This document shows positions 1-11,859 of a DNA stretch of 64,000 bases, one piece after another. The stretch spans positions 143,707,787-143,771,786 of the forward strand of contig NC_035438.2 of assembly GCF_002127325.2 (NCBI RefSeq), given 5' to 3'. The stretch comes from Helianthus annuus. Its lineage: Eukaryota > Streptophyta > Magnoliopsida > Asterales > Asteraceae. Below the pieces are notes generated by a model, which saw nothing but the letters and a program-made list of their open reading frames with translations, did no database searches and was not told where the DNA came from. The first letter of the stretch is position 1, and the number at the start of each line of letters is the position of its first letter. The position numbers and the translations under genes were made by a program.

Positions 1-511
1 AGTCGTATCTAATCTATCTAAATGCAGGTAGCTTTTACCGGGTGGCTCTAGTCTGGAGTGATGGTAATATATAACCAATTCAGAATACTAACGGTCTTAT
101 TTAAGTCGTAGACTTAGACCGGCTAGCTTAAAGGATCTAAAACGGTACGACACGCTAGATTAAACGATGACCGGAATAGATTGTTATTTAGACCCAACAA
201 GTACGAAGACTTGTATATTATGGGTAAACTAAACACACTCCAGATTTTGAGATAAAAATGATAAGGTTAAACCCGTTTCGGCAAACTAACGTAAACTAGT
301 TACATAAACCGAACCGAACGCGTAAATGCGTAACGGACAACCAAATGAACCATATACAAGTCCCATATGTTATTATGCTTAGAATATGTTAATACATCAG
401 TAGGATGTTAGCATATATGCCCAAAAAGTATTTAAAATCAAATTAAGTCCCGTATGAGCATTTTGGTCATTTTACCCTTTATAAAAGAGGTTTTAAAGCA
501 AACCGAGGTTC
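1..511 (-). repeat. Truncated LTR fragment of the O family
   Basis: Read on the minus strand, this segment matches 22374-22884 (inside the 5' LTR of element O) almost base for base. The match begins at the window edge and fades at about 511, in the middle of the LTR, so this is a fragment or an LTR cut by the window edge, in the opposite orientation to O. It lies about 600 bp upstream of the TNL start codon. Confidence 0.85.
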
Positions 512-1118
512 TAAAAGGTGCTCTAAAAGGTTGCTTTATCTTTTGGTAATCACAAAGACTGTCAAAGATTGTTGTCACTTGAATTTTAAACATTTCTTTT
601 TTTTTATCACACATATTCTAAATAAGTGACTTATTATTTTTGGAAAAAAGACATGCAAAGTTTTTAAAAATTTTAATACATATATGTGAAGCAGGTGTTT
701 TGTTTAATAATTTGTAATTTAATTTTTATATTTTATACTAGTTTTTGAGTTTAATAAGAACATTCCAACCTCATGAAGCAAATATTCAATTTGGTTCTTA
801 CTAACACTTCCGTAATTTTTGAAAACTTTCCTTGTGTTCCCATTAAACTTTTGAAGTCTTTAATCCAATTTGCACGCCAAAGAAGAAAAAAAAAAAAAGA
901 GACAAGGTTACCCCATTTTAATTATTGCCCTTAATTTACTCCCACATTTTCAAATCTAATCATTCATTCCGGAGAAAAAACACGACAAAATATGAAAACA
1001 AGATTTGTTTAAATACAAGGCCATTACTTAATTTAATTATCTGTCTACTTCATCTTTAATTGTTCTAACGAACTTCTACTTGGAACAAAAAAAGATTTGT
1101 TTATTAAAATATACTACA
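512..1118 (+). promoter_or_regulatory. Upstream region of the TNL gene
   Basis: AT-rich non-coding DNA between the LTR fragment and the TNL start codon. A TTTAAATA stretch at 1008-1015, about 100 bp before the ATG, is the best TATA-like candidate. Poly-A runs occur at about 886-899. I see no other gene here. The promoter call rests only on position and this one motif. Confidence 0.35.
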
Positions 1119-1624
1119 ATGGCATACTTAAAGTCTGCTTCATGCTCATCATCTTCTGTGAGCTGGAAATATGACGCTTTTCTGAGCTTCAGAGGCGAGG
1201 ATACTCGCTACAATTTTGTCGATCATCTTTACGCAGCTCTCGTACAGAGAGGACTGTGTGTGTTCAAAGATGACGAGGAGCTGAAGAAAGGGAAAGAGAT
1301 TGCTCCAGAACTCCTGAAAGCTATTGAGGAGTCAAGGTTTGCAGTGGTTGTGTTCTCAAAGAATTATGCAAACTCGTCATGGTGTTTGGCTGAGCTGGCC
1401 AAAATCATGCAATGGCATAATGGGATGGTGAAACCGAAGGTGATACCGGTGTTCTATCATGTCGACCCATCTGATCTTCGTGCGCAAAAGAACGACGTGG
1501 CTGTTTTCTTTCAGCAGCACGAGGAGAAGTTTGTAGATGAGATGGATAAAGTGAAGGAGTGGAGGGATGCTCTAACAGCTACAGCCAATTTATGTGGCTT
1601 GCATATCTCCGATTGCTTCAAAGT
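1119..1624 (+). CDS. TNL exon 1: TIR domain
   Basis: Starts at ATG 1119; an in-frame TTG at 1080 is upstream but not a likely plant start. Encodes about 168 residues: a Ser-rich N-terminus, then a full TIR domain beginning KYDAFLSFRGEDTR (18-30). The BB-loop region is FKDDEELKKGKEI (49-61). WCLAEL (88-93) carries the glutamate (E92) that in this family is the NADase catalytic residue. VIPVFYHVDPSDLR follows. The exon ends at a consensus donor GTAAGT (1625-1630) in phase 2, which is the usual place for the TIR/NB-ARC intron in TNL genes. All landmark residues of a catalytically able TIR are present; activity itself is inferred. Confidence 0.92.
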
Positions 1625-1814
1625 GTAAGTTGAATCTTTTTTCATGTGTTTCTTAATTAAGTCAACAATTACACAAACTTTTTTTTTGGACATTGGCTGT
1701 TGACGTATCAAAACATGATTTAACTCCCAACTTTTTTGGAAAACGAATCAATATTCCAATCAGGTGAAATGGATGACATTTGTGTTAGATCACTTGTAGA
1801 CATATAACTTCACA

Positions 1815-1881
1815 TACAATCTATTCATGTCGATATTGCACTAATTTTAAAGTACAATCTATTCATGTCGATATTGCACTA
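1815..1881 (+). repeat. 29-bp tandem duplication in TNL intron 1
   Basis: Two identical 29-bp copies (1815-1843 and 1853-1881, starting TACAATCTATTCATG) lie 38 bp apart, followed by a third partial copy of TTCATGTCG at 1882. A local slippage-type duplication. Confidence 0.85.
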
Positions 1882-2019
1882 TTCATGTCGGTTCAATTCA
1901 AATTTGAGTCCAGTACATTGAATACGAATCGAATACGAATTTATAATTTTAAATTCGATTTGAAATTCGAATTCAAGTTTACATAATTATTTATTATATT
2001 TATATATAATACACACATA

Positions 2020-2370
2020 GGGGATGGTTCAAATGAAAACCACTTTTAACGCGAAAACTCGAAAACTAACTAAAAAAAGCCTAAAAAACTCACCAATTTT
2101 TTTTTCAATTTTTTTATAAAAAATCGCAGGTTTTTTTATATAAAAAAAACTTAAAAAAAAAATTGTATTACACATGTGTAATACTACACATGACACATGT
2201 GCACTACAATCTTTTTTTTTTTTTTTTTTGAAAATTTTTTTTATATACTAAAAGTGGCGAAAATTGGTATAAAAAAATAAATAAAAATTTTTTTGGTATA
2301 TTTTTTTTGGCTTTTTTAATTAGTTTTCGAGTTTTCACAATAACTAGTGGTTTTCATTTGAACCTTCCCC
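2020..2370. mobile_element. Mutator-like MITE (351 bp)
   Basis: Long imperfect terminal inverted repeats start GGGGATGGTTCAAATGAAAA and end with the near-complement finishing GAACCTTCCCC. They are flanked by a perfect 10-bp direct repeat TACACACATA (2010-2019 and 2371-2380). A 9-11 bp target duplication with long TIRs is typical of Mutator-superfamily MITEs. The centre is poly-A/T rich and non-coding. Confidence 0.85.
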
Positions 2371-3228
2371 TACACACATATAACTTTAATTTAGGCTATA
2401 GTATAGATTAATCTATAAATTTAATCTTAGTCCTAAAATAACTCATTACCAAAACCCAAATAGCCTATAACGAATTTACATATTGTAAACTAGGTTAGCA
2501 ACCCGTGTACTACACTGGTAGCATATATATAATGTGAAAATAATTTGTTCATATCTCGTAATTACACAACTTATAATGATAATTACGCAACTCATGCTAC
2601 AATTATGTACATCGTACATACATAATTAAATAACTTTAAAAATTATTACCCAACAATGATAATTAAACATGTTATACACACAACACAACAACTACTTTTT
2701 TTATTTTATAAATAGTTGATTTTTTTAATGTATAGCAAGACTATACTTAAATTAAAGAATTTTTTAAATAATATAAAACATGTTACAAATAATTGTAACA
2801 AAAATTTAAAAGATACCATAAATATGGATGTATTAGTTTGCTATTTAAAAAGCATATAAAAAAATTTCTAGCTTTTTACCATAAATAATCAAAAATAGTG
2901 AGAAATAATTTGGAGTTGACAAGTGGCAAAATTTTAGATGGATACTCTAGGAATGAGCCAAGTGTACTCCTATTTTTATTTATAATTATACAGATGAATT
3001 TAAATCATAACGAATTTCTTTGAATTTGATTAGATCTCGAATTTTAATCGAATACGAATTGGCATTTTAATTCGAATATGAATTGACCAGATTTTAATCG
3101 AATCCAATTCAATCAAACAAAAATGATTATTCGAAAAATTTGATTCGAGTAATTCAAAAATTCGTTATTTGATTCGGTGAACACCCCTAATGTTATCTAG
3201 CTTGCTAAAAGCGGTCTTAAATTTACAG

Positions 3229-3294
3229 GGGTGAATCGACGTATGTCAGAAAGATTGTTGAGGAGATCTTAGCTGATAAGCCTGATATACAACC
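3229..3294 (+). CDS. TNL exon 2, 5' part
   Basis: Follows the intron-1 acceptor and completes the split codon. It encodes GESTYVRKIVEEILADK and a few more residues, the usual linker helix between TIR and NB-ARC. It is cut at 3294/3295 by the C1 LTR. The last five bases, CAACC (3290-3294), are the target duplication. The interrupted codon is completed at 13294. Confidence 0.9.
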
Positions 3295-3926
3295 TGTAGG
3301 TCCCTTTTCGCGGAGGATTACGAACCTAAACCTTGTTATACAAACCTACTAGCAAGTGCGGAATCCAAGCTAGCAAGCAAACTGAGTTAGTAGCAAGTAG
3401 AGAAACAAACACACAAGTTCACCGATTAACACAACTTGTATTAATGCAATGAGGGTTCGGTTACAAGCTCAATGTTTACAGAAATGTTCTATAAACTCTC
3501 TAAGTGTGTGTGTGAGTTTTGGACAGAATGCTCTCAAAGCTTTCTATCTCTCGGATGTGCAAATGGCAGAACTTACTCACACTAACACTGCATGGGTATA
3601 TATATACCCAGCCCATGATGCCAGATCGAAGGATCCGATAGATGGTCCGAAGGATCATCTATCGAGGATAAGTTGTTCGAAACATCAGCATTGACCTCGA
3701 AGGATCATCCTTCGAGGTCTATCAGTCGAACTATATCTTTCGTGCACCTCGAAGGATCAACAGAATCCTTCGAGAAGCTATCCTTCGATCAGAACATCTT
3801 TCAATATACAAACTGTTGTCCAAGTCAAACCGGAGGATGGTTGACTTGGTCAACTTACAACACAAATCAGGACATCGTTACATACAGACCGAATACAGAC
3901 AAAGTACAGACACAAGTGCACCAACA
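3295..3926 (-). repeat. C1 left LTR (3' LTR of the element)
   Basis: 632 bp, TGTAGGTCCC...CACCAACA, apparently identical to 12657-13288. It contains a perfect 16-bp palindrome GGGTATATATATACCC (3594-3609), the likely TATA core, and repeated copies of TCGAAGGATC and related motifs at about 3627-3790. Transcribed on the plus strand from the TNL gene it gives a stop codon at 3350-3352. Confidence 0.95.
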
Positions 3927-3938
3927 AACTCCCCCTTG
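3927..3938 (-). other. C1 polypurine tract
   Basis: Minus-strand reading CAAGGGGGAGTT directly abuts the left LTR, as expected for the plus-strand primer of reverse transcription. It fixes the orientation of the element. Confidence 0.8.
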
Positions 3939-5817
3939 GCTGTAGCTTTGTCTTTATCTTCTATGGTTGTAGACTCGTCTTGAACTTCGACGGTCTTTGG
4001 TCTTCGAGTTATCAAAACTCTGATGTCCTTTCAAGTTTTCAATGTCGGAGGATCTTCAAAGTCTTCACGTCTTGAAAGCAGAGAGTGTATCAACAAACTA
4101 CCCGTATCATGTAGGAAGTGTGTTGACAAACTCCCCCTTAACATAAGCTCCCCATTGAGTTATGCTCGTGAAAAGACTTTATCTTTATGAAGTGAGATCC
4201 TTGTGGTGTTGATGATGGCCAACGACAACTCGATCATTTTCATCACTTGAGCGCCTTCTCGTCGTGTCTTCATTCCAGAGCTTGTCATCGACTATGTTCT
4301 CCCAGCCTTTAGAATCTGCACATGCAAGAAATCTAAACGCATAATGAGAACAACTGCTTGGAATATAGTTAACATACACACATGACACACGAATGACCAT
4401 GTCATAATCAAACACCGTCCGACGGTTTGAAAGTTTAAATTTGTCAATTTTATTTTTTAACTTTCAAACATGCAAATTTTTGACCGTTTATGAAGATTTA
4501 GTCAATTCGGTTTTCAGTCAGGTTTCAGGTAACGAAGACTTGAGCTCCAACATCGTACGATCGAAAATAAAGCAGAAATAAAATCTTTTTGGCTTTTATA
4601 AAGTTTATATTAAAACACTCCTAAAATCTTTTTGGTATTTTTGAAATTAAAAGACAACAAGTTAAAATCCTTTGAGTGTTATCAAACGACATCACCGCTA
4701 ATGTCGTGCTGATATGCACCAAACGACGAAACTGTTTAAAAGAAATAATAAAAGTTAAGCAGTAAATAAATAAATATATACAAACATTCTTTTTGCGAGT
4801 TTCGAGGGTAAGAGAATCATATCAGTGTACGGTCATGCCAAAACACTCTTGTTGTTCAGTTAGTTAACATTAAGATAAGCATCCTATAACAATTATCGGT
4901 ATTGTTGTCCACTTAAGCTCAACTTATCAGATGTAATCATGGCGAGGGGATACGTTAAGGTATGATTTATACTTACCGACCGGTGTTCATCCACATCACG
5001 ACACATTCCCGTATCAAGGTATGCACGAGGGTTCATCTTACCGGTGAGTATACCGATTATCATTTGTTTGACCGTATATGATGTGAGATACTCACTTATT
5101 TTGATTTGAAAACAAGCCCTTTGTGATATAATCACTTATTGATGAGGAACTTGATTTTCATATGCATGAGGGCACAGGTGCAAGTCCGTGAACAGGTCAG
5201 TACTTCCGTACAGCAGAGAGACGAACTTGACACCCGGATAGATGTGATATTATTATCACTTATTTGATTTGGACATGTGATTGTTTATCACTTATTGAGG
5301 TCGAATGCAGTATGTATATATGTACACGTATGTATAGTATCATGGAAGATCTAGACTTGCGTCCCCGTTATTTTTCGGTAAAAGATACAACCATGATACC
5401 CAGATGATAAGCAGCATAAAAACCGAATATCTCAGAACCTCGGCAATCTATCAAACGAAATTTCGGTACTAAGACCATATGCCAATGAATGGTTCCCACC
5501 TGGTCTTCAGTCGATTAAGATTTATATCACCCTGCACACTTTAAAATGATTGTGAGCCTACCGATACATCTTATATAGAGCTGCTTATCATTTTTCATTT
5601 AAGGTTTAAAGAGGCTTGGATAGACCACTGATGTACTATCATTTTCTCTTTTGCTCGCCAGGAAACTCATTTTTGATTTTCTATTGTTTTTGTGTTTTTG
5701 AAATTTTTCGATGTTTTTGGATTTTCAGATTTTGGATTTACTCCCCCTAAAATCAATAAACTAAGACAAATTGAAAAACACAAAGGTATTTACAAAAATG
5801 ATTTTCCGATGTTGGTT
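3939..5817 (-). other. C1 3' non-coding region between pol and PPT
   Basis: About 1.9 kb with no convincing open frame; no env-like gene is seen. Several blocks resemble the equivalent region of element P: GGTGAGTATACC at about 5043 versus 52892, TCAGAA...ATTTCGG at about 5430-5465 versus 53195-53228, and CACTGATGTACTATCATTT at 5626 versus 53393 followed by TACTCCCCCTAAAAT in both. A shared 3' untranslated region is the simplest reading. Confidence 0.6.
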
Positions 5818-8571
5818 TTACTCTTGCTTGACCTTAATGCCGTTTACCAATAATAAAAAGTCAAATCTTGATTTGTCAAATGCTTTGGTAAATAAGTCGG
5901 CACGTTGGTCATCGGTGTGGACCTTAACAACATCGATTAGCCTTTTCTCAAAGCAATCACGTATGAAGTGATATTTGATTTCGATGTGTTTGGTCTTTGA
6001 ATGCTGCACAGGATTTCTAGTGATATCTAACGCAGCAGAATTATCAACGTAAATAGGAGTAGTTAGGAATTCAAAACCGTAGTCCCGCAATTGTTGTTGG
6101 ATCCAAAGAACTTGTGAACAACAACTTGAGGCAGCAATGTATTCAGCTTCGCATGTTGATGTAGCGACACACGTCTGCTTCTTGCACTGCCATGTGACTA
6201 GGCGATTTCCTAAGAACTGACATCCAGCCGTTGTGGATTTACCGTCGATTTTGCATCCGCCAAAATCAGAATCACTGAAAGCTACCAATTCAAAGTTATT
6301 ATCCCTAGGGTACCACAGACCGGTGTCAGGGTACGCCTTCAAATAACGAAAAATCCTTTTAACAGCAGCAAGATGTGAGGCCTTCGGGTTAACTTGATAT
6401 CTGGCAAGCAGGCACGTTGGGTACATTATGTCTGGCCTTGATGCTGTGAGGTACATAAGAGATCCGATCATAGCGCGATAGATGGAAGGGCTAACAGCTT
6501 CTCCCTTCAAGTCTGGAGTAATTCCGTGATTTGTTGGCAATGGGGTACCAATGGGCGTTGCATCTGACATCTGGAACCGGCTCAAGATGTCACCAACATA
6601 TTTAGTCTGATGGATGAATATCCCAGACTCAGTTTGTTGTACTTGTAGGCCCAAGAAGAAAGTCATTTCCCCCATAGCACTCATCTCGAATTTATCCTGC
6701 ATAATGCGCTCGAATTCCCTACACAAGACATCATTAGTAGAACCAAAAATAATGTCATCAACGTATACCTGTACCAGAAGAAGATCTCCATCTTGTTCTT
6801 TGATGAAAAGAGTACAGTCGATAAGACCTCTACGAAAACCGTTCTCCAGCAGATAGTGTGATAAGGTTGCATACCAAGCTCGTGGTGCTTGATGAAGACC
6901 ATAAAGAGCTTTGTTGAGCAACCAAACCCGATCGGGATGGATAGGATCTTCAAAACCTGGAGGCTGTTCGACGTACACCTCTTCTTCAACCACACCATGT
7001 AAAAATGCACTTTTCACGTCCATTTGATAGACCTTGAATCCTTTGAAGGACGCATAGGCTAGAAAGATTCGAATTGCTTCGAGACGTGCCACTGGTGCAT
7101 AGACTTCGTTGTAGTCAATCCCTTCAATCTGACGAAAACCTTGAACGACTAAACGAGCTTTGTTTCGGATAACAACTCCGCGGTCATCCTTTTTGCATTT
7201 GAAAACCCAACGGGTACCAATCTTCTTGTATCCAGCAGGTTTCTCTACTAGTTTCCAGACACCCAGCTTCTGGAATTGTTGCAGTTCTTCCTGCATTGCT
7301 TCAACCCAAGCGTTATCTTTCAAGGCTTCTTTCCACGTTCTTGGTTCTTCTTGTGAGACATAACACGCGAAGGACCAATCGTTTTGTTGCCCGGATTCTC
7401 GAATAGCTGCATACAAGCCTGCATTGTTGTTGTTTCGCAACATGTTTCTAGTTTGTACGCCACTTTGCACATTTCCAATGATGTTTTGTTGAGGATGGGT
7501 ATTATGAATCCTTGTTTCTGGATTATCTGGAACTGGAACATTTATACCCAGGTTGTTAAGATTAAGATCAACAACCAATTCAAGACCCGGAATTGACGAA
7601 GAGGATGATGCAGTAGTCTCAGCTGTTCTATGTGTATCCACTGGAGGAGTACCCTCTGAAGTACCATGAACTGCTGTTGTAGGAGCTTCTTGATCTGCAT
7701 CTAGAAATTCATCATCCTCTGAAGATTCGTTCAATTCGTTTGCATCATGAAAATCCTCATTGTTGAGAGTATTATTGTTCACCGAAGAAGATGGTTCTTG
7801 ATTAACAAGAATTGGACGAACCACCGGTGAAACTGTTGCATTGTCACTCTCGAAAAACATCTTAGCCGCAGCATTTTCTTCAACGGCTTCAACATTGATC
7901 GAATTGAAAAAGTCATCGTACTCAAACATCCAAGGTTGACCCGGATTTTTGACTGGCAAGGTGTGCCTTTGTACTCTGACCTCAGACCATTCCTCGACCC
8001 GTTTAGTCTCTAGATTCCAGACTCGTAAGTTAGGGGTGGCATACCCAAGAAAGTATCCATCAATTGCTCTTGCCCCAAACTTTCCATTAGGATCGATGAT
8101 TGTGCATGGAGCTCCAAACGGTTCTAGATAAGACAAATCTGGTTTCCGTTTTTGAAGAAGCTCAAAGCAGGTCTTGTTGTGCCTTTTGACTGTAAGGACT
8201 CTGTTCAATGTGTAACATGCAGAGGCCACAGCTTCAGTCCAGAATGGAATGGGTAACTGTGACTCTACCAACATTGTCCTAGCAGTCTCGATCAATGTGC
8301 GGTTCTTACGTTCAGCGACACCATTCTGTTGAGGAGTATAAGCTGCACTAAACTCATGAAGAATACCCTTTGAAGTGCAGAACTCCGCCATGAAATGATT
8401 TTTAAATTCAGTACCATTGTCGCTACGTATCCGCCTAACCTTCAACTTATACAAATTCTCAATCTGAATGATCAAGTTTTTGATAATGCCAAAGGTTTCA
8501 CTCTTGTGTGCCATGAACGCAACCCAAGAAAATCTTGAATAATCATCAGTAACCACGAGGCAGATTGATAA
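5818..8571 (-). CDS. pol: C1 pol: integrase core, reverse transcriptase, RNase H
   Basis: Uninterrupted minus-strand frame. Genuine coding begins near 8571 at [14 protein letters not shown]; the frame stays open back to 8721, but that part is antisense to the inverted gag block. Order: integrase catalytic core (first Asp in VVTDDYSRF, second in RSDNGTEF, Glu in NGVAERKNR), an acidic Ser/Asn-rich linker, RT ([22 protein letters not shown], catalytic [10 protein letters not shown]) and RNase H ([29 protein letters not shown]). These enzymes copy element RNA into DNA and insert it. The HHCC zinc-binding front of integrase is missing because of the inversion junction. Ends at TAA 5818-5820, 1.9 kb from the PPT. 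Confidence 0.9.
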   Translation of the reverse strand, partial: LSICLVVTDDYSRFSWVAFMAHKSETFGIIKNLIIQIENLYKLKVRRIRSDNGTEFKNHFMAEFCTSKGILHEFSAAYTPQQNGVAERKNRTLIETARTMLVESQLPIPFWTEAVASACYTLNRVLTVKRHNKTCFELLQKRKPDLSYLEPFGAPCTIIDPNGKFGARAIDGYFLGYATPNLRVWNLETKRVEEWSEVRVQRHTLPVKNPGQPWMFEYDDFFNSINVEAVEENAAAKMFFESDNATVSPVVRPILVNQEPSSSVNNNTLNNEDFHDANELNESSEDDEFLDADQEAPTTAVHGTSEGTPPVDTHRTAETTASSSSSIPGLELVVDLNLNNLGINVPVPDNPETRIHNTHPQQNIIGNVQSGVQTRNMLRNNNNAGLYAAIRESGQQNDWSFACYVSQEEPRTWKEALKDNAWVEAMQEELQQFQKLGVWKLVEKPAGYKKIGTRWVFKCKKDDRGVVIRNKARLVVQGFRQIEGIDYNEVYAPVARLEAIRIFLAYASFKGFKVYQMDVKSAFLHGVVEEEVYVEQPPGFEDPIHPDRVWLLNKALYGLHQAPRAWYATLSHYLLENGFRRGLIDCTLFIKEQDGDLLLVQVYVDDIIFGSTNDVLCREFERIMQDKFEMSAMGEMTFFLGLQVQQTESGIFIHQTKYVGDILSRFQMSDATPIGTPLPTNHGITPDLKGEAVSPSIYRAMIGSLMYLTASRPDIMYPTCLLARYQVNPKASHLAAVKRIFRYLKAYPDTGLWYPRDNNFELVAFSDSDFGGCKIDGKSTTAGCQFLGNRLVTWQCKKQTCVATSTCEAEYIAASSCCSQVLWIQQQLRDYGFEFLTTPIYVDNSAALDITRNPVQHSKTKHIEIKYHFIRDCFEKRLIDVVKVHTDDQRADLFTKAFDKSRFDFLLLVNGIKVKQE

Positions 8572-11116
8572 GGAAGAGATGGACTTGATGGATATCAAGT
8601 GGGCCTTTGCGAGTGCTGTGAGAAGAGCAAAGGATTGGATGGAAAGTACTGGCAGAACCAGCTTGGAAAGTAAGCGAGACACCAAGTATGGGTTCGATAA
8701 GCAGGCTGTTAAGTGCTTCAACTGTGGTGAACGGGGCCACTTTAAAAGGGAATGTACAAAGCCAGCACAGCACGGGAATCAAAATCCCTTCAGAAACCGA
8801 GGCAACCAGCAGAATCAGAACAGAAACACTGAGCGTTCATTGGTGCCTGCAAATAACCAAACCAACCGAGCACTTGCAGTTCAGGTGGATGAAGGTTGTG
8901 ACTGGTCAATCCAGTTGGGTGGTGATGCTCCTGATGGAACAGCATGTTTTGCTCAGATTGTGAAGGAGCTAGTTCACACCAGTGGTGGAGAATCTTCTGC
9001 CAGTGGTGATGAATCGTCTGAAGATGAAGACTCTTCTGGGTACAGCAGGAGTGTTGATGAAGAATCATCCAACTCTGGTGATGATCATGTGGGTGAGACA
9101 TCTAATGTTTCGGATGATATTGACATTGATGAACTCTTGGGGGAAGCTGTAGCAGAAACTCAAAGAAGATCTATTCTGGTGGATCAGGCTGCTTACTCTT
9201 CGTCTTCTCTCCATTCAGCCTTTATGGCTAATGTCGACGGTTCATCAAGTCAGGTATGTGTCGATGAACCTACTGCTATTAACTGTGATGAATGTGATAG
9301 ATTGCATGCTAGGTGTGCTGATTTGGAAGGAAACATGTCTGAGTTGCAAGCCAAACATGATGCTTTACAAGCTAGTTTGTTTGACTTGCAAGACAAACAT
9401 AGTTCCTTGAGTGCTGATTGGTGTGACTTGCAAAGCAAGCATGAGGCTTTGCAAGAGAAATATGATGTGACATTCATCCACAATCAGAAGTTGACTGTGG
9501 ATCTCTCTAAATGCACAGAAGCCAACATGTTTTATGAAAACCATGAAAAGGAATTTAAGTCAGTAATTGAAACATTAAAGAAAGATAAAACTGAACTGAC
9601 TAAAATGGTTTCAAGAAAACAAACTGATATTAATTTGTATATATCTCGCCTTGAGATTATGCAAAAAGAAATGGCTTGTGTGAAAACCGAAAGTGATGCG
9701 ATCCAACTCAAGTTAGACAGTTATTTGAGCTCTAGCTATGTGTTAGATCACATCATTGATGTTCAGAAGGAAAAGCGAGATGTCACATGCATAGGCTACA
9801 AGAAGTGTCCACCACCAGTGAGACATAATTATGATGCCATGCCTGATGAAGAGGACAGGGTATTCTTTGAACCTTCTGTGCCTCTAGATGTTAAGGAGTT
9901 TGCTGCAGGACTCGGATACCAAAAGGAAGTATCCTCAGATTCAGATGTGTCAGCAGATACATCTGTGAGTGCTGAACAGAATCAAGATCCTCCAGTTGTG
10001 ATTGAGGATGCTGATTCGTCTGATGATGAATCTGATGATACTGTCCCAGCAAAGTCTGATGCGGTAGCCAAAAATGAGGACATACCTCTTGAGAATCACA
10101 TTCTATGTGATCCCACTGTTCAACCCGCTAAGACTGTTGCAACTGAGTCCTCATCTGCGGAAAAGCCGGAGAGTGTGAATTTGCTGTACACTCTAGTTGG
10201 TGATGATAAAATTTACTCAGACAAAGATTTTCCCATTAAGAATGTCAATCAATCCTTAATCTGTAAAGTCTTTGAGAATTCGACGAGTAAGTTCTTGGGA
10301 AAGGCAGGACCTAAAGTTACAGTTACACAGTGTCCTCCTATTCCAAAAGCTGAAATCCGAAAGCAATTTGGCAACAAGAAACTACCAACAGTGCCAACAC
10401 AGCAAAATCACACCAAACCCAAAGGTAAAACACCGGCTCAAGCTAACAAGAAGCCGAACCAAAAGAAGAAGAAAAAGGTTAACTTTGTGAAATCGACGGG
10501 AACGGACAAAATTGAAAAGTTTGAAAATCAATCTAACTTAGATTTTGTCAAGAAAGCTATTGTCGAGAAAAGAAATGAACCAAGCAGTTCAAAGCCTAGT
10601 ACCTCGGGCTCACAAAGTTCAACATCTTCGGCTAAGCGATCACATGATTCTTCGGGGTTTGTTGAACGAAGATCATGTTTTGAGTGTGGAACCATTGGAC
10701 ATATTATTCGTAATTGTCCATATCTTCATAAACAAAAAGGAAAGGTTGATGATCCCCGTGGCAAAACTGACCATAAGCCAACTGTTTCCACAAAACAAGA
10801 TCCCCGACTTGTAAAAGAAAGGGAAAAGAAACAGAAAAGGCAACAGGTCAAGAAAATTGAAAAAGCAATTAAAACTGATGTGGTTCAAAAACAATCTGTT
10901 GCTGTAAAACCAGAAACTTCTGCAATTTCAAACAATCAAGAAGTTAAAACTTTAAAGAAAGATACTGGTAAAACAAAACAGACATGGAAACCTAAATCGG
11001 TTACTGAATCAGGGGGACCATCACAATTCACCAACCATCAAAGACAAGAAGTTATTGTCATTGATGAAAATGGAAGACCCAAGACCACAATGGCTTGGGT
11101 CCCCATCTCCAACTAA
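8571..11116 (+). pseudogene. gag: C1 gag, C-terminal part, in the inverted block
   Basis: About 848 residues on the opposite strand to pol. It opens at the codons for [14 protein letters not shown], matching mid-gag of P and Q, so the first half of gag is absent here. Then: CCHC knuckle [14 protein letters not shown], acidic Ser/Glu stretches, a long Glu/Lys/Leu coiled coil (about 9290-9770), the conserved KKCPPP motif (about 9800), YSDKDFPI (about 10220), a Lys-rich tract, and a second knuckle CFECGTIGHIIRNC (about 10675). Gag packages genomic RNA in the virus-like particle. It ends at TAA 11114-11116, and a TGA follows in frame at 11123-11125, so in the parent element protease would need readthrough, reinitiation or splicing. 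Confidence 0.85.
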
Positions 11117-11131
11117 TTCATTTGAGTTCAT

Positions 11132-11530
11132 GTGCAGGGTGCTTCAGGAGGAACTATCAGTAGTCATTGGATTGTTGATAGTGGGGCATCCAGGCACATG
11201 ACAGGCGACATGAAGCTTCTCTACGACGTTAAATCTATTAGAGGAGGTTATGTTGCTTTTGCTGGAGATAAAGGTGGATATATTACGGGTGAAGGAATGA
11301 TATCTAACGGGATTGTCAGCTTTGACAAGATCAACTTTGTGCAACAACTTGATCACAATCTTCTTAGTGTTTCTCAAATTTGTGACAAGAAATTTTCAGT
11401 ACACTTTGATGCTAATGGATGTTATGTGCTGAAACCCGGCTTCAAAATTCCAAAAGAATGGATTCTCTTGTCGGCTCCAAGGATAAATGATTTGTACGTC
11501 CTTGACATGAGCCAAGCTATTACTATAGAT
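11132..11530 (+). pseudogene. C1 protease, in the inverted block
   Basis: Same frame as the preceding gag after two stops. It contains HWIVDSGASRHMTG with the D-S-G catalytic triad of a retroviral-type aspartic protease, then LDHNLLSVSQICDKKF, and breaks off after LYVLDMSQAI at about 11525. There the minus-strand N-terminal gag begins from the other side. The pre-integrase zinc-binding region expected next is missing. The enzyme would process Gag-Pol, but here it lies on the opposite strand to both flanking parts. Confidence 0.85.
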
Positions 11531-11850
11531 TGATCGAATTCCGTAGTGAACCGCAACCACAACTCTGTATTTTGACCAAGAATGTATGTATGGAAACGAT
11601 CAACCCATCCCGGATATTCATTAAGATGCATCAACTTTGGAGGCCTGTTCAAACTTCCGGTTTCACTTTCGCTTAGTAGAAGACTTTGAATACTCGGAGT
11701 TTGATTTGAAACAAACGCCCATTGACCAGCTGGAGTGGCATTTGTTTGTGAGGATGTAGATACCGGAGATTCGGCCCATGATGGAGATTGACTGGTATTC
11801 ATGTATTTTCCACTGTCTGGAGCCGGATTTCCCCACCAACTCGGATTCAT
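11531..11850 (-). pseudogene. gag: C1 gag, N-terminal part
   Basis: Starts at ATG 11850 (MNPSWWGNPAPDS). It runs through RPPKLMHLNEYPGWVDRFHTY, the counterpart of PPRLMNIEEFKGWEGRFENW in P and PPKLMSIEEYYGWKDRF in Q, and is cut near 11531 at the right inversion junction. About 250 residues of central gag present in P and Q are missing. Confidence 0.8.
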
Positions 11851-11859
11851 CTTTGACAA

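Larger units (their letters stand above)
1625..3228 (+). other. TNL intron 1 (1.6 kb, MITE-containing)
   Basis: GT-AG intron (GTAAGT donor at 1625, TTTACAG acceptor ending at 3228). Very AT-rich. It holds a 29-bp direct duplication (1815-1843 and 1853-1881), a complete Mutator-type MITE (2020-2370), and CGAAT-rich arms at about 1920-1980 and 2995-3180 that look like ends of another, degenerate inverted-repeat element. No coding sequence is seen. Confidence 0.8.

Noticed and set aside
3449..3945. Small protein genes in the C1 LTR (repeated at 12811-13304)
   Set aside because: They are identical because the LTRs are identical; no domain features and wrong strand for the element.
8572..8721. 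N-terminal extension of the C1 pol frame
   Set aside because: The minus-strand frame stays open here, but the sequence is antisense to the inverted gag knuckle region. Genuine pol similarity starts at about 8571.
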